Assembly (NCBI GenBank): GCA_014529385.2
Contig: CM043945.1
Location: 94,184,612 to 94,248,611 of the forward strand
Direction of reading: 5' to 3'
DNA: 64,000 nt
Origin: Adiantum capillus-veneris
Taxonomy: Eukaryota > Streptophyta > Polypodiopsida > Polypodiales > Pteridaceae
Shown here: piece after piece, positions 35,050-44,182 of the stretch
Numbering within the stretch: the first letter of the stretch is position 1
Layout of the letters: each line of letters starts with the position of its first letter
Position numbers and translations under genes: made by a program
Notes under the pieces: generated by a model
Databases searched by the model: none
What the model saw: only the letters and a program-made list of their open reading frames with translations
Told to the model about the DNA's origin: nothing

Positions 35050-35716
35050 CACACGATGTACGTGGTTCACCCAATGTGGGCTACGTCCACGGGAAAGCAG
35101 CCACTCAATGGCTTTAGTACTTGAAAACAAGAAGTAGTTTACAAAGGGATTATATCCTTAATGGAGCTCCCGCCTTGCTTCACTCTCACCATCTCACACT
35201 CACCTTGTTGCATCAACTTCACACTATAAAATGTGTGTAGAAATGGCCTCCTTTTATAGGCCAAAAGGGTTGCCCTCTCTTATGAGAGACAGCCATGTGT
35301 AGCCACCCTTGTGCGAATAAGTCCAAATCGGACCCTCCAATTCGCCCATGTGTGGCCGCCCTTGAGAAGACAAGTCCGCTTTTGAATTCGGCCACTGGCC
35401 ACCGGCCATTGACTTTCGACCACCGGCCACCGGCCATTGACTTCTGACCACCGGCCATCGGCCATTGACTACCAGCCACCAACCAATCGACCGGTTGTTT
35501 TCCGACCACTTTTCGGCCGCCATCCGACCATAGTATTCCGGCGAAAAAGAATATTCTGGCCTTTAAAGTTGCCCCTGATTCTTGTCCGTGAAAATTTTGG
35601 TTTCCGGTGAGTGATTTTCCTTCACGTACGATGGCTTCTCCTCATAATGGGGGCCTTACAAATGTGCGCTTTTACCACAGAAAATTACAAGGGTAAATTA
35701 GGCTCCATACTTAACA
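34931..35716 (-). repeat. Copia-1 5' LTR (786 bp)
   Basis: It pairs with 30181-30927. It is longer because of an extended GA run and extra copies of a CCACCGGCCATTGACT-type minisatellite (about 35390-35490); it lacks the hairpin found in the other LTR. Confidence 0.95.
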
Positions 35717-35797
35717 ATCTTCATACTTACATTTTCAATAGATAAGCATGTTAATTTCATGCCTTGGATTCCAAGTAGGTGGATGGAGAATAGTTTG

Positions 35798-36298
35798 TGT
35801 TGGGAATTGTGGGCTCTATCCTATGATGGTGTGTATCTCCTCTATCCTAATGGGATACATAGGTGGCATAAAAAAATGTGATGTATAGGTGGCAAAGAAA
35901 CATGTGGTCAAATGTGGAAAAAGGCACCCTAGGTATGATGCCATCGTACCTTGGTATAGGTGGCATAAAAACATGTGATGCATAGGTGGCAAAGAAACAT
36001 GTGGTCAAATGTGGAAAAAGGCACCCAAGGTATGATGCCATCATAACTTGGCATCATTGATGCCAAGATAAGAATCTTGTACTAGAGCTCTATATAATGA
36101 TCTTCTTATCTGTCATCAATGATGCTAGATAAGAAGCTTGTACTAGCTTTTTATAATGATCTCTTTTGTACACACTTTATGAAAGTATCACTTAATCTAC
36201 TTTTGCGTTCACATTCTACTTTATCTTCCTTGTGTAATTAACATTGTCATTATTATGCCAACACTATGAATACTTCCCTTTTTATATCCTCTCTAATA
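35798..36298 (+). repeat. Possible copia LTR remnant with degenerate primer site
   Basis: It opens TGTTGGGAATTGTGGG, typical of plant copia LTRs. Shortly downstream (about 36304-36320) is TTGGTATAAGAGCC, one base from the initiator-Met primer site. TATA-like sequences and two tandem repeats lie inside. No coding region follows and the right end is uncertain. Confidence 0.4.
35861..36054 (+). repeat. Tandem repeat, two units of 97 bp
   Basis: Units 35861-35957 and 35958-36054 are nearly identical (shared AGGTGGCATAAA... and GGTCAAATGTGGAAAAAGGC). A second, shorter duplication (period about 63) follows at 36052-36170 around CTTGTACTAG. Confidence 0.85.
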
Positions 36299-36320
36299 TC
36301 AAAACTTGGTATAAGAGCCA

Positions 36321-37063
36321 TCATCATGTTGTCATGAGCATAAATGCTAATCTCTTTATATTCTCTATGCTACATTGAGCATCCCTATATGCTTAATCAC
36401 TAAACATAATTTTTCCTTAGATTTTTTAGCAATAAGGATACCTACACGTGTTGATTTAATCAAGGTTTGAGCATGTTCTTGGTAATTCCAATGAGACACT
36501 ACCCTCACTTGGTTTAATCAATAGTGCCTCTTGATCAAGTTTTTAATTTTTCCTTTTGATTGTCTGCATCATTAGGAGAAATATGAACCTTGCATGGGCC
36601 TTGTAAGGAATCCTAATTTTAGGGATTAAGGCTAATGTTGTGTGGGGTTTAGGGGGCAAGGGCATTGAAGAAGGTAGTTTTGAGTAGGCTTTTCTAGCCT
36701 TTTTTTAGACAAATGTAGGATGTGGACCTAAGGGGTTACTTTCTCTCTCTAGCTTTTTTTAAAGTGAAGGTAGCATAGGGGTGTGTCCACATCAGCAAAA
36801 ACGTGGGTCATTAAGAGTCAAAATTTGACTTTTTTTAAAAAAAGCATTTTTACCTGTTTTTTACTTAAAACTCCCTCCCAACATATATACATATCCAAAA
36901 ATCCATTTTTAACCCATTTTTTAACCCACAAGCTTAGAAAGTCCATTTTTTCAAAAATCTTTTCCCCCAAAAAGTAAAAAACATTTCGTTCTCTCCTCCT
37001 CCTCCCTCCTCCCTCCTCTCTCCCTCCCTGTCCCTACCTTCCTTCTCCTTCCCAATCTCTCCC

Positions 37064-37100
<37 letters not shown>

Positions 37101-37181
37101 TTTTCTCCTCCCATCTTCCTCAACCTCCCTACCCTTCCCCCTCTATCTTTTCATCATTTGCTTCCTCACGCAATAGCTTCC
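36321..37181. other. Non-coding stretch ahead of the interrupted gene
   Basis: AT-rich sequence gives way at about 36990 to a pyrimidine-rich tract (CTCCTCC repeats) ending in 33 consecutive C (37065-37097). Its position fits a promoter or 5' untranslated region of the gene that starts at 37182. No TATA box was assigned. Confidence 0.4.
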
Positions 37182-37978
37182 ATGGTGCTCATGGACATCA
37201 CAAATGGTTTGCTTCCATCACCACATACTCCGCACACCAAAAGCATACATATTCGCTTACCCATGGCATTTGCACCGAAGACCGCTAGCGAGGGTGATCA
37301 AAGGTCATCACAGGAACGTCGCACCGCTTGTGAGACCAATGTTGACATTTGGGTGGATGGCCATTTGTACCCTTACGATCCTATAAGCCACTTCCATCCA
37401 CCGTTTAATAACCTTTCCACATTTCTTCAATTTCTTGGGAGGGGAGAAGCAGGTTTGTTAGGCTATTGCAAGCGGTTGTGTATGGGTGCAGGTGCTTCTT
37501 TGCATATGTGGATACATGAATGTCAAGCTCTTTAACTCAAGACGACAGCATTACAAGAGAGTGTTGCCTCTTCGAGAGGGTGGTTAAAACTCTTGAAGAA
37601 CAAATGCAAGAAAAGGAGTCCCACATCCAGAAGCTTACCAACACCATCACATACTTGAAAGAAACACCCCTTGGTGCAAGGGAACGCAAACGCACGTATT
37701 CATCCATTGAAACTCTAGCACATTCGGGGGGAGCACGCAAACGATGAGTTACAGGCACAAGGTGATTTGGTCTTTACTTTCATGACACATTCTTACTTCA
37801 CACTATTTTCTAACATTTATGTTTATTTGTTCCTAGAAACTTCATCTGGAGGCATGCGGTGGAATAAGCCAAGATGATCGAGTCAACCTTGTTACTAGTT
37901 GTCTTAATACCAAGGATGTGATTTCTATCTTACAATCACCTAGAGGTAAGCACATTAAGGATGCAGTTACCAAGGACC
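37182..37978 (+). pseudogene. 5' part of an unrecognised gene, cut by element G2
   Basis: First ATG at 37182. One frame runs to 37535 and includes VDIWVDGHLYPYDPISHFHP. A frame offset by two bases (37520-37747) continues as a charged, coiled-coil-like segment (KTLEEQMQEKESHIQKLTN) and a basic stretch (ARERKRTYSS). A likely intron follows (37762-37836), then an exon reading LEACGGISQDDRVNLVTSC up to KDAVTKD at 37978. There the G2 LTR begins; the reading frame resumes at 63672 without a base lost. The frame offsets imply small indels (the GGGGGG run near 37727-37732 is one candidate), so this copy is dead. I do not recognise the family; a multicopy transposon-borne gene is possible. Confidence 0.6.
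37762..37836 (+). other. Predicted 75-base intron
   Basis: GTGATTT donor, TTCTAAC branch-like sequence near 37809, and TTGTTCCTAG acceptor. Joining the flanks gives ...CACAAG|AAACTTCATCTGGAG, in frame with the downstream exon that continues at 63672. Confidence 0.5.
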
Positions 37979-39006
37979 TGTTGGACGGAGCGACTCACAC
38001 ACCCATGAACTGTATGCAAACACTACCTAGATCAACATAATGTCAATCCAGGACACAAATGACACGATAAGCACACATAGGAAATCTCTTTAGCTTGTCA
38101 AGCTGAGACCATCCTACACATACAACACTCTGGAAGGCCAACTAAACCACAATCTCTTTAGCTTGTCAAGCTGAGACCATCCTACACATACAACACTCTG
38201 GAAGGCCAACTAAACGACAATCAAGAACCTCACTGCTCTCAACTACACCACCTAGCCACATACACACGTACAGAAGGTAACTCACATAATCATGCCAGAT
38301 TCATACAAAACTTAAGGAACACCATCCCCTCACTAGGATACACTTGTCCCTAAGCTTATACACTCAAAACCCTCACTCTAAACCCATCTGCGGAAAACGC
38401 GTAGGATGACAGAGCAGAATTTTGAAAGTTCCTGAAACTGAAATTTATGAGTACCTATGCGTAGCTTATGTTGCCACGATTCTATAGACTACTAGCACGC
38501 AAAAAATAGACATCGTTTGATACACTTACGGCCACAAATAGCTCGTAGATGCGTCGGCGTGTGCGCTTCGTCTCGCGTAGAATGCTTGGCATTGTCGCGT
38601 AGCTCTCCTTGAGCCTACAACAATGGTGCAATCGGATCTCCAATGTGTTGAGCGATCCGGGCGTAGCAAGAGGATGAAGCTCATGCTCACTCTCTTTGTC
38701 TCTCACAGACAGTAGACGGCAGCGCTTAAGTTTTTGATTATGAAAAAAGTATTTTTTTACAAAATGACCTAGGTACCTTATATACTAAGGCTACCTTAGG
38801 TTTAACCAAAAATGGGGTTGAAAGGGTCAAATGGCTTTGTATTTACAATCTGGAAGGGCCATTGCACCCCGGATTCTGAATCTAGAATAACTACTCATTA
38901 CAAATGACGTTTATAGCCATAAATCCGCAGCATTTCATAACTCGCAAAAGATAAGACTTTGGTATGAAACTTGAGTTATGTTGTGTTGTTGACCCAGCGG
39001 TCAACA
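37979..39006 (-). repeat. G2 3' LTR (1028 bp)
   Basis: The minus strand starts TGTTGACC-GCTG-GGTCAACA, an 8-bp inverted repeat at the LTR tip, and ends CCAACA. It is longer than the 5' LTR (959 bp) because of a 68-bp tandem duplication at 38083-38218. A TATA-like box (TATATAA) lies at about 38778-38784 on the minus strand. A minus-strand frame at 38482-38706 is open in both LTRs but lacks support. Confidence 0.93.
38083..38218. repeat. 68-bp tandem duplication within the G2 3' LTR
   Basis: Units 38083-38150 and 38151-38218, both starting AATCTCTTTAGCTTGTCAAG; the other LTR has one unit, so the duplication arose after insertion. Confidence 0.95.
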
Positions 39007-39020
39007 TTCCCCCCTTCTGC
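39007..39020 (-). other. G2 3' polypurine tract
   Basis: The minus strand reads GCAGAAGGGGGGAA directly before the LTR start. Confidence 0.8.
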
Positions 39021-39022
39021 GT

Positions 39023-39514
39023 TCATGTCATCCCGAAATGACCTGATTGTCGATGGCGATGTGGTCTTTGCTGCCGTTTTGTTGTTGTAAAGAATGTATA
39101 GACTATAGCCTTTGAAGTAGCTTGTCTTGTTTGTCCAATCCGATGTACATAGTCTTCACATGATTCAGGAAAATCATAATTGATGACGAACTTTATGTCT
39201 TTCACATCCACGCTCCGAGCTGCAGCATCTGTTTCTGTCATTATAGGTCTACTGCCAGATCTAAATTCAAAAAGAACCCAATGTCGTTTAACTGGACTCT
39301 TATCATCATGGATAGAGAAAGCTCCATCCATCACTTGCTCTAGCAAATCTGTCAATTCAGAGTATTTGTGATTCTCAGAAACAACTTCTACAATCTGTAG
39401 AATTGAGTGATTGGCTTTCTGATCTTGTGAGCCAATGACAACTTTGTAAGGATTTTGTAGAAATTTTATGGCTAAACCATTAACTTCTTTAGGCCAAGTT
39501 GCACTCCAATGCAA
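39023..39514 (-). pseudogene. Captured DEAD-box RNA helicase fragment (RH20/DDX5-like)
   Basis: An open minus-strand frame of about 163 codons without introns. It covers motif III and the following stretch (SATWPKEV, FLQNPYKVVIGS, VVSENHKYSEL), then skips the segment that normally follows EQVMDG, and resumes at SIHDDKS and goes on to INYDFPESCEDYVHRIG. Motif V (ATDVAARGLDV in the family) is changed to ETDAAARSVDV, and the RIGRTGR of motif VI is RIGQTRQ, so the key arginines are lost. It starts without ATG and lacks the N-terminal ATPase motifs. The homology is to the plant RH20/RH30-type helicase subfamily. It lies between the G2 coding region and the 3' LTR, in the same orientation as G2, like a sequence captured from a spliced mRNA. 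Confidence 0.85.
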
Positions 39515-39665
39515 AGTCTGTGTGTTAGGCCGAATCCAGGACTTAATTATTCTAATTCGAGGTTCAAAACCCTGCCGAGCATTCGATGCGCATTATCAAG
39601 GACAAGCTTTTGAGATCCTCTGATTACCCTTACGTCTGCTCTTTGTCATTGAGGACTTCTTTGTT

Positions 39666-39702
39666 CTTGAGTTATGTTGTGTTGTTGACCCAGCGGTCAA
39701 CA
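39666..39702 (-). repeat. 37-base copy of the G2 LTR tip
   Basis: It is identical to the last 37 plus-strand bases of the G2 LTRs (38970-39006), including the tip inverted repeat, and in the same orientation. Beyond 37 bases the match stops. Confidence 0.9.
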
Positions 39703-41081
39703 TTTTGCTGTTTTTTTGGCCTCATCTGTTGCACTGCTTGTATCTTTGTCGAGCCACAACAAGAACTATGATCCATTAGAGCGGACGTCTATCATCGTAA
39801 CCATTCATCTTTTGAGATCCTCTGATTACTTTTTTGTTTGCTCTTCTTCATTGGTAACTTCTTTGTTCCTGTGCAATCATGTTGTTAGTGTTGTCTGCAG
39901 CTTTGTCATTGTAGGCCATTCTTCGACTCGCCATTGAGGAGAAGTATGCTATGATCTGAAATTGGTGCTCCAATTCATTTGTTAATTGATTTGATTAGCA
40001 TTTCCTTATTGTTGATGTAGAAGGAATATGTACAAGAGGATGGTGATAGGTGTCTTTAGATTAGGGTCTAAAACCTGGATGACCAAAGGGAAAAAACCCG
40101 GTGGGAAAAAATGCCTTTGGTATACGCTGTTATTGGAGTTGAGCAGTTGAACATGAAGTACATGTTCATGAAAGGTGAGTGCTTGGGTGAAACACAGAAA
40201 GAGTGTCTGATGCAAGTGCCATTTATGGGACTTTCTATATGCATATGAGAAATTTTGTCAACAAAAGCATGCAATGTGAAAGAAGGAGATGATGGGTGTT
40301 TCGAGGAATAAATGTAGCACATGTGACATCAAAGATGTCTCAATAGCTTCCACCTTTCCAAGAAGGGTTTTTGATGTAGAAGTTTCTCCACTCGTATCTC
40401 ACTGTGCTCAGTACGTGAGTGTTTTTTGGACCTTCTCCTTCACTTCACCAGACTTAAGTACTTAGACTTCGACTCTTTTGCTCACCTATACCAGCATGAG
40501 CGACACAACGTAAATATGCTCAACTCTTCCAGCTTGAGCAGTACCTAGAATAGCTAAGACTCTTAGACCACAAAGAATATTACTTGAAGCTTTGGGACTA
40601 ACACCTCACTCATTTTGTGGCTTAGCGACTCGATTCTGACTTTTATGACTTGTCGGTTGCATGTTGACACTGCTTTGTGACAAGTTCTTCGGCTGTTGTA
40701 GTGGCTGTTGAGACATACTTCGTGAAGTTTCATCATTTTCTTGTACCTTCTTCTCTTTGTAGTGCTCAGGCCTCTCGTCAGTCTTTTCTTCATGTGGATT
40801 ATGGATTTTTTTATTTTTTTCTTAATAATAAACAAAGAAAATCTTAAAACAACTCAACAAAAGAAAAATCATTCAAATAGAAATCTAAATGCTATGTACA
40901 CTATACACATGTCCCTAGGGGCTCATATATGGATTTTGTCCCCATACTCCTATGTAACACTACTATGAGGGCATATAATCTAAATTTCATCAAAAAATTA
41001 TCACAATAAAACGCAAAATTTCAATGCATCTCACAAACATTGCCCTCTAATAGTCATAATGTTAGGTCCGCATTCAAAATG

Positions 41082-41094
41082 CCTCCCCCCTTCC
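41082..41094 (-). other. Internal polypurine tract of G2
   Basis: The minus strand reads GGAAGGGGGGAGG about 260 bases after the protease/W-x-P-K ORF ends. TRG has GGAAGGGGGGAG at the corresponding place (55448), and GGAAGGGGGG is also the core of the TRG 3' tract. Confidence 0.5.
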
Positions 41095-41355
41095 TATTTG
41101 GAGTCATCCTTTACGACAGGGTATCGCAAAGGGTATGTGTTGTGCTTGGGCAATTAAAAGTTGTGCCTATGCAAGCCTTGTAATGTAGCCCTATTACGCA
41201 TACACAGTCAATGCATGGAAAAGATTTATGTTGTGCAAGATGTGGGTATAAGCAATTTGCTTATTGGCATTTGTTGGCGAGGCTTCCTATTCTAGGCAAT
41301 GTAATGGTCATTGAATCTCCTGTATCGTTGCTTGATTGAAGTGACTTGCTCTCTT

Positions 41356-44091
41356 CTAACTGTACTGTAATCGTAGGAAGAATTGTAAGAATTCAAGCGG
41401 CGATGCACTTACAGCAGTTTTGTTGTTCGTCTTTGGGACCCATTTCTTTGTCATTATAGGCTGTTTTGTTGCTGACGCTCGTTTGGGAACCCATACTTTC
41501 CCGTGCTTCGTTTGTGTTTGAAGAGACTTCTTTGGGATCCACCTTTTTGTTGTGTGAGTCACCGGTGGTCTTTGATTCAGCCCTAGTACGCTGGGTTGGG
41601 GACGGGATTTAGGCTTTGAAAGTTGATACTGTGGTTGTTTTGGAACCCAAATGAATTCTTGACTTTTTCGTGCTTGAATCAACTTCGTTGGGGCCCAAAC
41701 CTGAGTTGTGAAAGCTTGCAATTTTGTGATATTCTTACCCATTCGCGCACGCTTTCCTTGTTTTTGTTTTGGTGCTGGATCTTGTGATTTTTCATTAGAG
41801 ATCTTTGTCTTCTCCCGTTCACGCACGCTTTCCTTGTTTTTGTTTTGGTGCTGGATCTTGTTATTTTTTATTAGAGATCTTTGTCTTCTTGATCCATATC
41901 TGTTTTTGGCCGATTTGGCTTTTTGGTATCCAGATTTGTCGAGCTTTTTGGCTTTGACTTGTTGTCCTGTTCTTTTGACCTGTCATGGTTGTTGCTGAAG
42001 GGGTTGGTGATAGTGATGGCCTGAGTTGATGATAGGGGATGTCATAAGATTCACCATTATCGCTACTATCCTCAGCAAGGTTGACTTCTTGTACTTTCTC
42101 TTCTTATTTTTTGGCTGGTAGTGGAAAGTTACTGTCTGTTTGCTCGTGGGTGGTAGTTTCTTGGAGGACTTTTCTAGCCCATTGATTAGAGCATTGTTAG
42201 CTCGTTGCTCTTGTCGTATTCCTCCTAGCTGAGTCTTTGCATCCTTATTAGGAACCATGTATGAGGATGCTTGTGGTGGTTGTGTCTTCACCGAGGACTT
42301 TGGAATCCACTTTTGATGCACTTTACTTGTGTAGCGATGACATTGATTCCCGGGTCGTTGATCTTCGTGAAGCTCGAAGTGTTCTACAGATTCATAGAAC
42401 TCGTCGTCTTATTCATCTTTTGATTCTCCACATTTATTTGTTTGATCCTTAGTTCGAGAGCTTGTTGATGTCTGGATCTCTTCATTTTCCTGGATTACAC
42501 TCACTGCAAAATAAGGAACGATATCATAGCCATTTTCATCACAAAACTTTGTCGTGGGAGCATCCTCCACAGCGCACACGTCTAGAGTAGCCAAGATGTG
42601 TTCCCATCCAAAAGGCTTTAACTCTTCTTCGGGAAATGGTTCTGGGATATAGTCCTTATCCTCTATAACCTGCTCTAGGATACATTCCTCACGTTTCAAG
42701 CTACCACATTGTGAAGCTCCACACATCCACAGTTCTTTAGGCTTACCTAACCAAGTTGGAAGTTCTGATCCTGCTACTGTGGCGGAATCAAACTCCTCAA
42801 CCGGTGTTCTCGTCACATCCCTATAGCTATGGTCCCTCAAGTTTATCTTTGTTACGGTTTCCATATGTCTCAGGTATATATGGTCATAACCCCAATCTTT
42901 AACCATTTTCAATTGTCGCATGAATGGTCTTCCCAGAATGATGTCATAGTTGTTCGTCTTGCCAAAGTCAACAACAACAAAAGTGTGTTCATATTCAATG
43001 CTACAAGAAGTAACAAGTACTTTTTATAGCAGTCCTAGGGGATTTTCTTTGTGTCCGTCTGCAAGTTGCAGGGTTATTCGTGTGGATATCAAGGCAGGTT
43101 TTCCCCATTTTTTCCAAACCTCTTTGGTTGCAATGGCCACACCAGCTCCACTGTCAAGGATTGCCATGGTTTTTACACCATTGAATTCCATAGGAAGGGT
43201 GGTGTTTCCATCTTCTCCCTCGTAATACTCGCCTACCTTGTTTAATGGCACTAGCCTAGTATTTAGTTGAGGCATTTCAAGCTCTTTGATGCCTTCCTCG
43301 ATTTGAGTCATTGGGGTTTTTACACCAAATTTCTCTAGACATTTACCCACATTAGCCGACATGTTTGGTCTTATTCTGAGTAACTCGGCTAACATTATTG
43401 TACAGGTGACTGGGGTAGATAGAATATCTACTAGCCCCTTTGAACCGATGGCCTTGTTGGGAGACAGTCTCTGTGATGGGAGAGCAACCACATTTGACTT
43501 GGTCTCGTACTCTCCCATGTAGGATGGTAGTGTTCTTAGAGAATGGGGTTGACTATCCATAGATTGTACAGATCCTTTGTCGCCCCAATACGATCGCACG
43601 TCTAGATTCATTTGAGATCCAGTCTCAAATTCCTCTATTGGTGGTAGAAACACTCCTCGTTCATCACCAGTCTTGTCTACTAGTCTTCCTAGGTCATCGT
43701 CTTCATTGGCCTCTCTGACTTGTTTCCACAATTCGTCAAGACCATCTATCTCTTTACAGTCCTCAGGTATAGCTTGGTGAAATCCCTCGGAAGAGTTATC
43801 TGTGGTATTCAGTACTATCCTTGGTTCTAATGCTGGGTCTTTGAGGTTTGGTCTGTGCTCATGACTAGAATCTGGCTCTTTTAGTTCGTGGTTTGGTGGG
43901 ATTACTTGCGTAGGCATGACACAGATCACATCCTCAGGTTTTGCAACTGGTGGTTCAAGTAAATCTTGGGTTGTTTGAATCATTTTCTGGCACATTTCAA
44001 ACCTTTGCTTTTCTAGTTCCGCATAGGGATATGTCATCCACCTATGTTCTTGGGTTTGGTTGTTTTTGAGCCTCACATCATAGGCTTTCAA
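41356..44091 (-). pseudogene. G2 protease and W-[VI]-P-K repeat ORF, three in-frame stops
   Basis: Four open segments (44091-43024, 42921-42409, 42321-41983, 41826-41356) lie in one frame, about 910 codons in all, separated by stops at 43024, 42409 and 41983. The first segment holds the aspartic protease (AILDSGAGVAIATKEVW, then LQLADG); the flap-side motif DIILGRPFMRQLKMV follows after the first stop. The tail is lysine-rich with repeated tryptophan motifs (KWIPKSS, VWAPTKL, IWVPKQ, RWIPKKS, VWVPKRA, KWVPKTN). No RT, RNase H or integrase follows. An 86-base tandem duplication at about 41734-41891 lengthens the end. The frame differs from that of gag. It is homologous to TRG 53987-55438. Confidence 0.82.
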
Positions 44092-44182
44092 GAGGGCATT
44101 TCTAATGTCTCATTAACCTTCTCTACCAACAAAGATTCTCCTGAACTAGCAGTTCTCGGTTTCTCATCCGTGGATGGTTGTT

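Larger units (their letters stand above)
30181..35716 (-). mobile_element. Copia-1: complete Ty1/copia element, Tork/Tnt1-like
   Basis: 5' LTR 34931-35716, initiator-Met primer site, gag-pol, polypurine tract and 3' LTR 30181-30927, all on the minus strand. The target duplication ATCTT is exact at 30176-30180 and 35717-35721. Domain order is Gag, protease, integrase, RT, RNase H, which is diagnostic of copia. Confidence 0.96.
39515..41355. other. G2 3' non-coding stretch
   Basis: No convincing gene. It holds a 37-base copy of the LTR tip (39666-39702), flanked by two imperfect copies of a 60-base sequence (39604-39666 and 39808-39872, both with TTTGAGATCCTCTGATTAC). Around 40110-40230 the plus strand gives weakly copia-RT-like words, too faint to call. 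The internal polypurine tract lies at 41082-41094. Confidence 0.45.

Noticed and set aside
38482-38706. 74-codon ORF within the G2 LTRs
   Set aside because: Present in both LTRs only because they are copies of one another; no coding signal beyond that.
39023-39514. Functional helicase gene
   Set aside because: No ATG, no ATPase motifs I and II, an internal gap, and altered motifs V and VI.
40006-40322. Copia RT remnant on the plus strand
   Set aside because: A few words resemble RT motifs (around VEQLNMKYMFMKGE), but no second motif supports it.
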